Below, one piece after another: positions 43,756 to 58,542 of a DNA stretch of 64,000 nucleotides (its first letter is position 1; every line of letters begins with the position of its first letter). This DNA comes from Rhizomucor pusillus (Eukaryota; Mucoromycota; Mucoromycetes; Mucorales; Lichtheimiaceae). The position numbers and the translations under genes were made by a program. Location: contig FWWN02000591.1 in assembly GCA_900175165.2 (NCBI GenBank), forward strand, positions 1 through 64,000, given 5' to 3'. The notes under the pieces were generated by a model that saw only the letters and a program-made list of their open reading frames with translations, searched no databases and had not been told where the DNA came from.

Positions 43756-44378
43756 ACGGTGCGACACGGAAGTCCAGAGGGTCTGTCTGAGAGATTGCTT
43801 GCCGAAAGCGCGGGCGCTGCTGCTTTGAGATCGGAGATCCAAGGGGTCGCTTGTTCTTTGAAGCTGCTTGGACTTTTGGACGTGTGCGTGCGAAGCATGG
43901 AGCATTAATAGCATATTTGCTTATAGTTAAAGATAGATCTTCAAGATGTGAGCGCACGGTATCAAATGCCGATTTGCTGCATATATTTGACTCCAAAGGG
44001 GTGAGGTATTAGGTCTATTTCTGCCGGTAAACGCAGCCCGTCGTCCCTCTTGCATCGATTGACATCAAGATATTTGTTCATCATTAGTACTATCATAATA
44101 TCATACGCTGACGTTTCAAGACAAAGTCGTAGCAGCATACTTTACTCTTCTCCATGATCACGGTTGCATCACGCGTAAGAACCCACGTATTGATCATTTG
44201 TGCGCACGGGGCGTTTTGTTCCCATTTATGACAAGTAGAATTCACTGCATTCGTAGATGATATTTGTTAGATAATGACATCCAAGGTTCCTTTAATTATA
44301 CATAACAGCGATGCTGTCGGGCAGCTTTCAGAGACTGAGCCGTTCATTTCGTTTTCTTTTTTCTTTCCTGCTGGACAT
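43756..44378. promoter_or_regulatory. Shared divergent 5' region of AP-3 delta and the 2OG oxygenase
   Basis: About 620 bp between two divergently oriented starts, so it must hold both promoters. A short open frame precedes each start. No defined element could be recognised. Confidence 0.5.
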
Positions 44379-45136
44379 ATGGCCAAGAAGAAGTCAAACG
44401 CAGCAGCAGCAGCAGTTTCTCAACGGCAGCAGCAACAGCAGGACACGGGCAAAGTGGGTCAGCTTCCTAAACTCGTCGTCAAGCGGGATCTCTCTGTTAC
44501 AGAGCTGGAACCCAACCAGATCTACCTGATTCACAACTTTTTCACTTCCAAGGAATGCGAAAGTCTTATACACCACTTCAACGCCTGCCTCAGCCTACGA
44601 CCTGTGCCAGCTATACCCAAACCAGGGGAAGCCTTCCGTAGCAATGACCGAGAATCAGTGCAGGATACAGCGATCGCACAACGAATATGGGACCTGGGTA
44701 TCAAAAAGGCATGCTTGGAAACACCAGGCATATCTGAAGCATCTCTACCACGCAAACCTGTGGGACTCAACTCTAACATTCGAATTTACCGTTATCGAGA
44801 GGGTCAGGTGCGATATGGTCGCGTATGTGTATTTTAGCGCGTCTAATATGTTTGTAGAGATTCGAAGGACATTACGACGAGTCTGTCTTTGATAAGGAAC
44901 GCAAACTGTGGACCGATTGGACGCTTTTGATATATTTGAACGGTGACATGCAAGGAGGAGAGACAGTGTTTTACAAGACTGTAACCAAAAAGCGAACTGC
45001 GGATCCTATCAGCGTCAAACCTGAAACGGGTTTAGCATTGCTGCATCGCCATGGGAAGAATTGCATGTTTCACGAAGCACTGGAGGTTACCAAGGGCGAG
45101 AAATGGGTATTAAGGAGCGATGTCCTTGTTGGATAA
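44379..45136 (+). CDS. 2-oxoglutarate/Fe(II)-dependent dioxygenase (prolyl 4-hydroxylase-like)
   Basis: Exons 44379-44807 and 44858-45136; the 50-nt intron starts GTGCGA and ends TTGTAG. 235 residues from MAKKKSNAAAAA, which I prefer over the in-frame ATG at 44274. A low-complexity Ala/Gln start is followed by IHNFFTSKECESLI (typical entry to the double-stranded beta-helix) and SNIRIYRYREGQRFEGHYD, with iron ligands His148 and Asp150. The core continues with LLIYLNGDMQGGETVFY, NCMFHEALEV (His215, third ligand) and EKWVLRSDVLV (Arg229, expected to bind 2-oxoglutarate). All catalytic residues are present. No signal peptide or membrane span, so probably cytosolic or nuclear. The substrate cannot be told from sequence. 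Confidence 0.9.
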
Positions 45137-46902
45137 TCTATCCGTCGATTCATGTGCGCGTGTCATGTGGGCTGGCTGCATACAGACAGAATATACGTAC
45201 GTCTTTGTAAGAAAAATTGATTATCATCGGTCAGTAATCATTGTAGTTAATAAAGAAAAAACGATTGATGTTCGAAAACATTAGTATGGCAGCATAGAAC
45301 AATGGAATCCTGCGAATAATTGTCAATAATAGCCGTGCATGCTTCTTTCTATTGAAGGCTCGATTTCCCTTCCAAACGTATGCAACAGAAGCACTCCTTT
45401 TTCCAGAAATGAAGACCGAATCTTTATGTTGCCGAATTGGATCTTGTATCATGCGGACAGGATATAAAATCAGGATACATAGGCTGAGCAGTTAGTATAT
45501 GCAAATTACTGACGACTCTCGCTGTTACCAACATCTCCTTGAGTCTAGCTGCTACAGAGCTGTTTGTTCCGTCTACGTGTGTTCTTTTGAATTAAGAAAA
45601 AGCGGCGCAAAAGGCTGCGGAAAAAGGACTGCTGCCGACCAAACAGGAAACGTTACATGCCACAAACTTCGCCAACGGCTCACATCCGTGTCTCCACTCT
45701 AGCGGATATCTTATTACGAAATATAATCGTGAAGCAAAAGAAGGGCTTGAGTTGAATATGATATGGCAGCTGGATAGGTAGTATAGGTTGCTCATGGTAA
45801 TTAGCTACAGTTAGCTGGGGTTGCTAAAAAGGACGCGGCCTTGATGATATTAAATATCCTAAATACACGTAGATCCTCCTTGTTCTGTGTATCACAATAC
45901 GCAGCCTGGCTGCATGATTACTAAAGGAAAAAGTAGATGGACAGAGTGACCTGTTATTACCGCGTTGTCGCAGCAAAAAGTCAATTTGGGTTGCAAACAT
46001 CAGCCAGCGTCTGTTCCAAACCCGTTGATACCGGTAATTGTAAGTCAGGTCCGTGTGTAAGCGTTGTTTACACTTGGATGTTGCACGTCATCTTACAAGC
46101 AACAACCTTGAAAATATCGCGGGTCCTGGAAGGAACCCGGGCTGCGTAGCATTCAAAGCGACGGTGCCAAGACAAGAGGCACCATCCTCGTTGTTTAGCA
46201 ATCCATTGTCAATATATCATGATTACATGTTTTCATACCGAGTTGAAACTTTCCACGATGATGTATATCTTGCAGGCGCTGGTGTTACACAAGGCGGATG
46301 GTGGCGCCAGAAATGGAGAATGTCTATCCATTGCCAAACATAGCTACCTGGGAAAAATGAAAATGACCAGGGAAGCAAATTGCAGCTAGCCAGAGAGAAA
46401 AGCTCGATTTTCTGGGACAGTCAGGAACACAGAGCATCTACGCATATAGTTATCCATATCCAATCTGGAAATGTAAAGTACGTACAAGATTTGGTTCGGG
46501 TGCAATTACCGGAGATACATGCGACTTACGGAATCGAGAACCCGTCGTCCTATAGTCGCTCTTTCTCTCTCGCGTCATGGAATAGCTCATTGTACAACGA
46601 GCTGGAGACTTGTGCGTGCAACCTTGCGCAGTGGCGTATTATCACCGCGGAACCATCGGAACCGCGACTGCAATGGTATGTATTGCAAGGCCCTGCGCTT
46701 TGGCCAAAGAATGGGGTCTCAATCTAGAGAGCTCGGCTGAACATGCTCTCGAAACAGAAAAATGAAAGTTAACAAAGGAGACGAGCTCTTGCTCACGAGG
46801 TCTTCTGCAGGGTCATGCTCTTATTTGCGGGTTGCACTGAGAAAACGCCAACGTCGTAGCACTCGCGAGGCACTTGCTAGATGGCATCAAGCCGCTTTTC
46901 AA
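45137..46902. other. Long intergenic region upstream of the forkhead gene
   Basis: About 1.8 kb. Open frames at 45937-46727 do not look like known proteins and overlap in several frames, so I do not call them genes. It probably contains the forkhead gene's upstream regulatory DNA. I saw no repeats of the kinds found left of 37 kb. Confidence 0.5.
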
Positions 46903-46912
46903 ATATAAATAT
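46903..46912 (+). promoter_or_regulatory. Candidate TATA box of the forkhead gene
   Basis: ATATAAATAT lies about 85 bp upstream of the ATG at 46994. The ATG has a good CCACCATGAG context, and a pyrimidine-rich leader (TTTCTTTCCCCC) lies between them. Positional evidence only. Confidence 0.4.
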
Positions 46913-46993
46913 GTGTACTCATTTCTCTTTCGCTTTCTTTCCCCCGTATCCTTTTCCCAACTTACTTTTTGCTTAACTGCCAACCCTTCCACC

Positions 46994-48794
46994 ATGAGTT
47001 CCAAAGTTCATCAACAGGCAACCACGCTCAAAAAGCCCAAAGACAGCAAGCGAACTTCAGCTCCTCCGTCCCAGTGCATGGGGATCATTTCTTCTTTTCC
47101 CATCATCCAAGAGGCTCCCAAACACGGCAAGAGCTCTAGCACGGAAGCTACTCTGAGTGCTCGCAGGCAGAAATCATCTGAGCTCAAGTTCAAGATTGAG
47201 AGTATTGGGACACAGCTTGAAGAAGACGACGATCTTGATATGTGTCCAGCACGCACACGGTCTTCCTGGCCACAACAAATCGTTCCATGGTGGAAGCCAA
47301 GTCATCCTCGTGAGAAGCCGCCGTATTCCTATGCTACGTTGATCGCCCACGCCATTTTGTCTAGCAAAGATGGTCGCCTGACTCTTTCTGACATTTATAA
47401 ATGGATTTCGGAACATTACCCGTACTACGTTCTTGGTCAGCATGGATGGCAGGTAAATATCCATATGCAGAAATCTGTTATTTTTGGAGCAATTGTTTCT
47501 GACGTTTATACACCAATGGACCCGATAGAATTCCATCCGTCATAATTTATCTCTCAACAAGAAATGGTTCCTCAAGCTTGACCGTCGTCCTACGCAAGCA
47601 AACCCTGGAAAGGGCTGTTACTGGACCCTCATTGCTGGTACGGAGCAGATCTTCATTGACAATCTGACGCAAGCAGGTGGTCACTCTCGCAAACATCACG
47701 ATATTGGGCTGACAGCCGAGCTTTCGATCGGTAACCAACGTCGGGGCTCGTATGGCCCAAAGCAGCAACAATCTGCTGCGAACTCTTTGGATTCCGCCCC
47801 TGACATGGTTATCACTCGACCCGAAGACTATGCCTCCAAAGATTCTAGAAAGAAGCCTGTAAAGATGTCGCCTCTTTACACCACTTTCCGCATGTCATGC
47901 AATGTTTCCACTCCTTCTAAGCAAAACAAGCGGGAAAATGGTTCACTGCACAAGAAGCGCCAGAGCAAGAAACAAAAGCAGCAAACAAGAGAGCAGGACG
48001 AAGACTCAGACTGCGACAGTGGTGTCGATGTCGGTAACGAATATGTAGAGCCAAATAACAAGAAATGTCTTCCCTCGCAAGAATCAGATCAATGGGCCGC
48101 TCTTCTGGATATGCCCTGGTCTGTTGAAGATTGGTTGCTTCCCGTAGCTGCCGCTACCGCCAACAACAACAACAACGACGACGATGCTCTTGCTTTCCAA
48201 CAGCCACCAGCTCCAATTCAAGAAGACAATGGCACTTGCACCGGCACACTCCTTGATCATACCACTATGCTTCCTTGGGACGACACAGGGCTTACATGGC
48301 AGCCACAGGATACCATCCAGAGCCAAACGTATCCAACCCTTTTGGCATCACGTTACGATCCTCAAGACTACCAGCTGCAGCATATCCAAAATACAGAGGA
48401 GCAGGTTGAAGACTGCCTCAAAGAACTTTTGAAGTTTCAGGAGCAACAGCAACATGGATATCAACAAGGACAGCAGCAACAGCAACAGTATCTGCGACTA
48501 TCACGTCCTCCGAAACGAGCAAACGTTACCATCGATCTCCTGAACGATGATGAAGTTACTCAAAAATACCTGCACTTTGACGATGACTCTAACGAGTACA
48601 GCTATGCTGACGATGAAGATGATGAATTCGAAGCTAGTGCTACTCATCAGCAGCAGTCGCAATTACAGCAACAGGCGCCACAGGTTTCTGTTCACCATGA
48701 TTTTGATGACTTCCCATTGGATACCCCTTCTTCGATTCTGCAACAACATCATGAATTTGCATCCATGCGCGAGCTTTTGTATTCAAAGATTTAA
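46994..48794 (+). CDS. Forkhead (winged-helix) transcription factor
   Basis: Exons 46994-47452 and 47529-48794 (intron 76 nt, GTAAAT...GATAG) give 574 residues. The forkhead domain spans about residues 107-195: REKPPYSYATLIAHAILSS, LTLSDIYKWISEHYPYY, and across the splice GQHGWQNSIRHNLSLNKKWF (recognition helix), then GKGCYWTLI. The splice falls exactly between GWQ and NSIRHN, so the intron is needed for DNA binding. The long C-terminus is low-complexity: Lys-rich near residue 275, then Asn/Asp and Gln-rich stretches and an acidic EYSYADDEDDEFE region, compatible with activation domains. It resembles fungal FKH/Sep1-type factors, but the orthology group is not decidable here. It converges with CDC48 (396 bp apart). 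Confidence 0.93.
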
Positions 48795-48951
48795 GCGTCT
48801 GTCTGCATAGATAAAAAGTGTTATGTACAATATCTTCCCAATACATATACCATTTCCGTCTTTGCTTTCCCTTTTCCAAACACTGGACCGATGCAAGTGC
48901 CAAGTGCTGCACAAGTGCTTCAAACCTTTCCCTTTTTTTGTTTTTGGAACG

Positions 48952-48957
48952 AATAAA
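48952..48957 (+). terminator. Polyadenylation signal of the forkhead gene
   Basis: AATAAA about 158 bp after the stop codon, preceded by a T-rich tract (CCTTTTTTTGTTTTTGG). This is a typical 3' UTR arrangement for the short interval between two convergent genes. Confidence 0.5.
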
Positions 48958-49189
48958 CAATGGTTTACTTTAGAAAATCAAAAGAAGCGAATTTTACACC
49001 GCTATTGCCAAATTGGTTTCAATGAAAACACGTCTCCTAACTTAAATCAATGTACGCGAATGATTTTATAACAAAATGGCATCTTTGTTTTTCTACATAG
49101 ACTTTTGATTAAAACGCTTGCTTTTGCAAAACAAGATGTACATTCTTTTTAATCAAAGATATAACAAGATTTATCATCAATTCACAGTT

Positions 49190-52235
<3,046 letters not shown>

Positions 52236-52381
52236 TATTCAATGAGTATGAATAACGATAAAGAAAGGTGTGGAAAACGTAAGAGCGGGTTTTTTATGCT
52301 GATTGAGATGACACGTAAGCGCCCGCAGCCCCGAATTTGGTGCTGAAGTGCAAATTCACACACGTCATTGATCTTTTGCTT
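52236..52381. promoter_or_regulatory. Compact bidirectional promoter CDC48 / BRAT1-like gene
   Basis: Only 146 bp separate the two start codons, on opposite strands. Both transcripts must start within this stretch or inside the first exons. No TATA box was evident. Confidence 0.55.
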
Positions 52382-55300
52382 ATGGACTCAGAAGTAGACC
52401 GTGCTCAAAGTGTCTTGCGGGCGATCCCGCAAATGTCACGGGAGATCGTGGACGATACAATGTACGAGAAAGTGTTCTCATTCTTAAAAGGCTTTGTGGA
52501 GTGTGGAAGGTCGCAATTGTTGGACTCTTGGGGCGTATTCGATATATTACTACAGGTGCATATCTCGTCCAGAAAAGGGATAAGGGACAGATCGCTAAGA
52601 TTATATATTACCAAATTGGCGACAATGTTAAGGCATGCGAGCAAAAGGACCAAGATTATCGCGTCATCAACCTATGCTATCGAATCCTGGGGTTGGTCGT
52701 GGGACAGTCTGAAAAGGACAATGCTAGCATCTTTGACAAACTGCAAAGCCAGCACGGACATCTCTTGGATCGACTAGTCTCGGATATTAATAATCCTCAG
52801 CCCGCTGTGAGATGCGCGGTGTTAGAGGCCCTTTACAGTTGCATGCCTTGCAATCATGCGGCACAATGGTAACAAACAGCATGATTATCAAAATGAATGC
52901 TCAAAATATATATTTGACACCTGCCTCGATTTAGGCTTCTTGAACTGAAAGATATTACAAAAGCTATATCCGTGATTTGCACAGATGGCAGTACATATGT
53001 ACGTAATCATTGAGAATATTGACACCGAACAAAACTGAATGTCATATCTTAAGATTATAGATCAATTCTGTCAGTTGTATAGCCTCGTGCTTAAGCTATC
53101 TTCAACCAGCGCAACGCATCGTGAACTACAGATTGCGCTAAATCCATCGAAAGAGATAAAATGCATACTGCAATCTGCGATATCATCTACTACAGTAGTG
53201 AATGCTCTAGATTTCTGCTACAGTGTTGCAAATATGCGAACAAATGAAGCCTGGAAGTATATGCTGGATGAAAATTTGGTACAAGTCAAGGAAATTTGCG
53301 CTTCTGATTTGGATGGCTGATCAGCTGAAGCATTTAGCTACAACCTCTGTTGCCATTACTCTGCAAAGAAGATAGACTTGCAAATGACCGCATTTTGGAG
53401 ATATTGAATGTCATATTCGACTGGACACCGGATCCATTGCTGTTGCTGGCGGAGAAACAGGAAGCCGCTGTGGAAGACAAGGAAAATCCGATTGAGCGAG
53501 GTATTAGATGCAAGTCCTCTATTCGCACATTTATTGACTGGAAAATACATAGCGTATAACTATATACGCAAGTTTTCAGAGACTATGGCATTGCAAGTGA
53601 CAAGCATGTCTACATTACAGACAGCAGTATCCTTATTGGAAACATCAGCTGTGCTGCTTCAGCGTTTAAAGACTCCAGCCTTCGGGGAACTTTACGAAAC
53701 GTTAAGGAATTTGCTTCTGCTTTGCATTGGAGTCGATACTGATTTGCAAAGTGCTACGCATACCAATGTGAGAGGATTTAAGCACGATTACTGCTATAGA
53801 GATCTATTACTAATTACAACTATTAGATTTTGAGACTGCTGAGAAGATCCATTTCTGCAAAAAAGTCGTTTCTACACGAAGTATTGCGTGCATTGCAAAA
53901 TATACTTAAAGTATATTCTTTCAACGAAGAAGTCAGTTAAGAATCCTGTGCGTAAGCTTGTGAGTTTGCGAGCTTATATGTTTTGATAGATCCGGCATTT
54001 ATCGGAAGACATATTGGCGATCTTGAAGATACGCAAGCTGTCATCGGATAAGAGGGTGCTGCAACCAGCGTTAGAGTTGCTAGGTGGTTTACTTGACCAA
54101 ATTTCATCTACGGAACTCATCGACTATACCCAATCTCAACTGTCTAAGGTATGCTGTAGATAAAAAACACAAAAAATGACGCGCATTTCTAAACTTGGCG
54201 TTTAACAGTCCATTGACATCCTTGTTGACATGCTCAACGATTTTTCGATGAGCAGCCAAAACGTGTCTCTTATTTTGAAATTTATTAGCAAATTGCTAAC
54301 GAATGATAATCTGAGTGCCTTCATGCTCGATCCGGTTTGTGGTTTGGATATGTACATGCCATGGATATAGGCACTAATCTGTAAACGCGCAAAAGATGAC
54401 TTCGGGCAGTCTAATGAATGCATTGGAACTTATGATCATGAACCCGGAATGGGATGCACGGGACGACGCTATATCCTTTGTAGGAAGTCTCTTCGATCCA
54501 GTAAGTCGATATTTTCGAATTTTCACACCGGCAACTATCTGACGTGTAAGCAAGCCTTCGTTTGGTGCGCCAATCACTTTTGCACTATCACATGATCTCC
54601 CATTGCAGGTTATCGATCTCATACAGGATCCCGATACATTTGTGCGAGCTTCTGCCGTAGAAATGCTAGAGGTACGAAATAGTTGTTACAGCGTTGTACA
54701 GTTAATGTTAAAAAATTTGGATAGAAAATGATGCAAGTTCCGGAAGGCTGGATGTATATACAGCAACATCAGCGCACTCGAGATATAGCACGCAAGTTGC
54801 CCAGTCTACTTTATGATCCAGAATCCTACGTACGGCGGGCAGCCTTGGGTTCTATCAGTTGCCTTATCAGCAATAGATCGTGCGAGGGCATGATCATTGA
54901 AAGGGACCCCTTGCATGACAAGGAATCTTTAAAGTATGCATGCATTGAGAGTCGTTTATCCTATCTTTGACTGCTTAACACTATGCCTTTGTAGTAAAGC
55001 TCTTGTTGATGAATTAATGGGAGACCCGGATTCAGAAGTACGGTCAAGAGTTTGCCGGATGCTACTGGCTCTTTGGAATTTGCATTTGCATACAAGCGAA
55101 CAGGCAAAACGAAGTCGATCAGAAGGGGAAAAGCTGGGTGGATATCAGCCGCTTTTCTATATCTTGGAGGGTGACAAACGACTTTTGGAAGCTGTATGAA
55201 AGGCAGTCATTTAAACATTTGGAAACGCATTTAACATATTATTTTGTAGACTGAAGATACGCACCGTCTCGTGCGGAAAGAGGCAATACATGCAATTCGA

Positions 55301-55546
55301 AAGATATTACAAGACTACCCCACCGATGCAAAAGTGGCACATAAGCGGAAATATATCGAAGATACAGATGCAGATGAAGAGTTGCTCAGAAAATTTGCAG
55401 CTTTGGATCTTAACGCACTAGAGGAATCTACGTTACCAGAACACCTATACGCCGAGGCTCTTGATATTAGTACCACAATGATGACATCCCAGACTCCTCT
55501 CGAAAATGTCAACGACGATGGCAATCGGCTAGACTGTTACAACTAA
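52382..55546 (+). CDS. BRAT1-like HEAT-repeat protein
   Basis: Helical-repeat protein whose length and C-terminal pattern recall BRAT1 (in animals a partner of INTS11, also linked to ATM signalling). Exons: 52382-52555, 52600-52868, 52935-52998, 53054-53278, 53338-53767, 53827-53910, 53990-54148, 54209-54334, 54396-54500, 54609-54671, 54725-54933, 54995-55193 and 55250-55546, about 800 residues. Repeats visible late in the protein include WDARDDAISFVGSLFDPVID, IQDPDTFVRASAVEMLE, YDPESYVRRAALGSISCLI and GDPDSEVRSRVCRMLLALW. Exon 5 carries one base too many: its two halves are in different frames (break about 53480-53505) although all other phases agree. The second exon boundary (52600) is the least certain. 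Family assignment is moderate. Confidence 0.6.
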
Positions 55547-55614
55547 TGGCAGATATGTATAAATATATATCGACGAACAATGGTGGACGCTAAGCATATA
55601 AGGGAGTTATCTAT

Positions 55615-56396
55615 TTACCGCTGCTTGCCGGCTTCTTTCTCGGCCTGCAGACGTCGCTTCTTGATCATTGTATTCATGTATGTACCGAAAACTAGTAGCA
55701 ATCGGAGTCAGTTGCAAACTGTGCATTGTGCGCAAGGCATTCCGCAACATACCAAAGGCGACAATGTTGAAGAAAGGCACCCATGTATATTGGGGCAAAA
55801 AGTTCTGTGCAAATATGAGTGCAATGGGAGAAACAACCCAGGATACTTTCTGCATAGATAAAAGGCCGTTCCGGACGGCTGCCTTGATTTGTTTGAAGGA
55901 TCTGGCACCAGCCAAAATAGTCATGACAGAGATATAGACTTAGTAAGAGAGTTACATCGATCAGTTACTGGATTAATTGCAGTGCGATGGGATCTTTGTT
56001 ATACCTGAGTTCATGGTAGGGGATATAACTAGGTTGGAGAAGAGGAGCTGTCCAATTTTAGCTTGCTTTGGGCTTTTGCCCGCAAAAAGTCGGTTCATAA
56101 TTTCGTACAAAAGATGGTTCAAGGGACCGGAGACAAGCAAACCTGCATGTTTTTTTGTTAGCTCTCTTCCTCCCCTTTGCCACCATCACAGCCCAGTTAG
56201 ACTTGCCGTAGGCTGCCATTTGGAGGATCCGCTTAACGTCTCGCTGCATTCCGGAAAGTTTCTGTGCTGTCATTTCCTGACAGCCGTTCAGGACGCCGTT
56301 GGTGACGGCCTTAGTACGGAGCGGGTTTGTCGCCAGCTGCGTGAGATACCAAACCAACCAACTCGGAATTGCAGGAGATGCAGCGGGTGTCGACAT
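55615..56396 (-). CDS. Mpv17/PMP22-family membrane protein
   Basis: Small multi-span protein of the peroxisomal or mitochondrial inner membrane; Mpv17-type members are thought to form channels. Exons 56396-56207, 56142-56005, 55938-55753 and 55691-55615 give 196 residues. Family landmarks: WLVWYLTQLATNPLRTKAVT at the start, GVLNGCQEMTAQKL, the GPLNHLLYEIMNRLF turn, and near the end VSPIALIFAQNFLPQYTWVP (family motif W..P..Q..NF..VP), then GTYMNTMIKKRRLQ. Four hydrophobic segments are expected. The first intron needs a GC donor (GCAAGT at 56206), since any GT alternative breaks the motif. The basic C-terminus ends EAGKQR. It converges with the BRAT1-like gene, with 68 bp between stop codons. 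Which paralogue (Mpv17, PXMP2 or Sym1 type) is not decided. Confidence 0.88.
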
Positions 56397-58480
56397 GTCT
56401 ACCAAAGAGCTTAAAAAACGGTGGGATTTTGGGCTTTCTTCCTCACGTAATATATTCAAGACTTCCAACTCAGCAATTATACTGTCTTTGTACCTGACAA
56501 GATCGCACTGGTGTGTTTTTTCCCAAGCAAGTCGGTCTTGGGAATACCTTAAGGTGTTTCTGGTATCTGGTATCGTGGACAAGCCCTATCGTTACCATAG
56601 AAACCGAGGAAGTTGTCATTATGGACACCCTATGAAGAAAGGTGATTACAATGTGGGGTAACATGTTACAAAGATTTCCCGAGACTGATAAAAGGTCTTA
56701 AAATTGGCCTGAGATAAATAATGTCTTGTCTAGTTTCATTGTATCGTAACCTGACGCTGTATTTGCTATGAATCGTAAGTCATGCTATTTAGTCTTAAAC
56801 ACAGTCATGTATAATATCTTTTGCATGCAGCGCATCTCTTGATGATGGGCATAGATCGCGGGAAGAATCTTATTTGAAAATCACTTTAAAAATCCCACTG
56901 ATTTTTGACAAACTAGCTTTTAATGAGTTCTCCACTTTGGTCACCCTTGAATTACTGAGGAACCAATCTGGAGGAGATGCATAAACGAAAGAATATGGTG
57001 GTCGATGCTCAAAGACAGAATATCCTTATTTACCTGAGCTTATTTGACAGAGAGAGAACTATGAGAGCACAATTCGAAAGTTACTTCACGCTCTGGAAAT
57101 ATATGAATTTGCTGACAGCTTACAGTAACTTGCTTTTCTGATCAGCTATTGATATATTGGAGGAATACTAGAAGTGAGCTTAGAGCTTAATAGAGTAGGT
57201 AATTGGATTTGCTCAAGTCTCCTATACATTACGGATTGATTACATAAAATGACCAATCAGTTTAAGTGCTTGTATATACGCTTCAGCCAGCCGTCCTAAA
57301 CAAAGCACATGACTTTTAGCAATACATCTTTTCCACTAATTGCTGAGGTATATGCAATAACTTGTACTTATGCCTATAAATCAAAGCAAGTAAAAATTAC
57401 AAATTTACCCAGCGGCATTGCTTTTTTGATATTTTTGTGAAGAATACGTGGTACGTAGTGACAGTTGTCATATTCTTCGGGACCTGACGTCATATTGGTC
57501 ATTTGATATCTGGCATAATCGATAGTCAATGACTTTTTCAGTAGTTTGCATCGATGTTACTTTATACACATACATGAATTGTCATGCACGTATAACTGCA
57601 AGGATCAAAATCTACGCTCAACAATATAGCATGGTACGCATATGTGTTAGTTTAGGACCATAAATGCTCATTTATGGAAAAAAGCAAAGACCTAAGGAAC
57701 CTGTAGCTATTCGCTCTAGTGAAAATCAGTTCTGATAGCTACTTGCCCAGATTAGCAACAGCGTTCCTTCGAAATTGAAAATTAAAGGCTTTCTTTTTCT
57801 TTTTCGCGCCTGAAGCATGGCGGGAGGGCTGCTTGAAAGTACATAACGTTTGAGGAGAAATAAAGCAGTAAGTTTCGCCAGGCACTTAAATACAAGTTTG
57901 CAGGTAATTGCATGGATTTAAAAACGGATATAATCAAACTTGCGATTTACACTATGACAATGTCATAGAGTATCATGTACGCAAAGCAATAGACACGAAA
58001 AAGCCTGTCATGGCAAATACAATGACAAATAATGCAAAGAGCTTTGTGAGAAATGCCTATCACTGACGACAGAATTGTTGTTTCCCACGCAGGCAACTTT
58101 GCGCAAAAAAAGGTTCCCGCAAGTTTTATCGGGCCCGGATCTACCCTGAGATTGACTTTTTGTCCACTTGGAACTGAGGCATAAAGTTGAGCAACATCGA
58201 ACCTGGAGCCTCAATACATGGTAAAAATCGAGAATACAGCGTCGTTGGTTATGATTTAACTGACGACGCTGCATGCGACTGATGCAGAGCTAACTTTGGA
58301 TGCATGCAAGAGACAAGGTACAAATGGTGCCCATCGTCAAGGGTAGGAGGATTGGGCGGGCTAGAGGAAAGAAGCGGCCTGTCCGTCGACCCACCACGTG
58401 CAGTCTGAGTTTCCTTTAGGAAAGCAAGCTGCAGTTTTCAAAATTTGCAGGCCCTTCTTTTCTCTTCCTTCAATTTTTTT
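56397..58480. other. Intergenic region with no recognised gene
   Basis: About 2.1 kb, AT-rich between 56.7 and 58.0 kb. A minus-strand open frame (56398-56582) continues upstream of the Mpv17 start and is probably its 5' leader. The pyrimidine-rich tract before 58480 probably belongs to the promoter of the bHLH gene. No RNA gene or repeat was seen. Confidence 0.5.
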
Positions 58481-58528
58481 NNNNNNNNNNNNNNNNNNNN
58501 NNNNNNNNNNNNNNNNNNNNNNNNNNNN
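58481..58528. other. Assembly gap (48 N) inside a poly-T tract
   Basis: Unknown bases are flanked on both sides by runs of T, immediately upstream of the bHLH start. The true sequence is probably a longer homopolymer, so the distance to the ATG and any upstream start remain uncertain. Confidence 0.9.
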
Positions 58529-58542
58529 TTTTTTCATGAATC

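Noticed and set aside
43756..43914. Upstream Met at 43914 as AP-3 delta start
   Set aside because: The extra 53 residues do not match the family, whose fungal members usually begin at MFEK.
46053..46740. Overlapping plus-strand frames upstream of the forkhead gene
   Set aside because: Three frames compete, none resembles a domain, and no splice pattern links them; more likely regulatory DNA.
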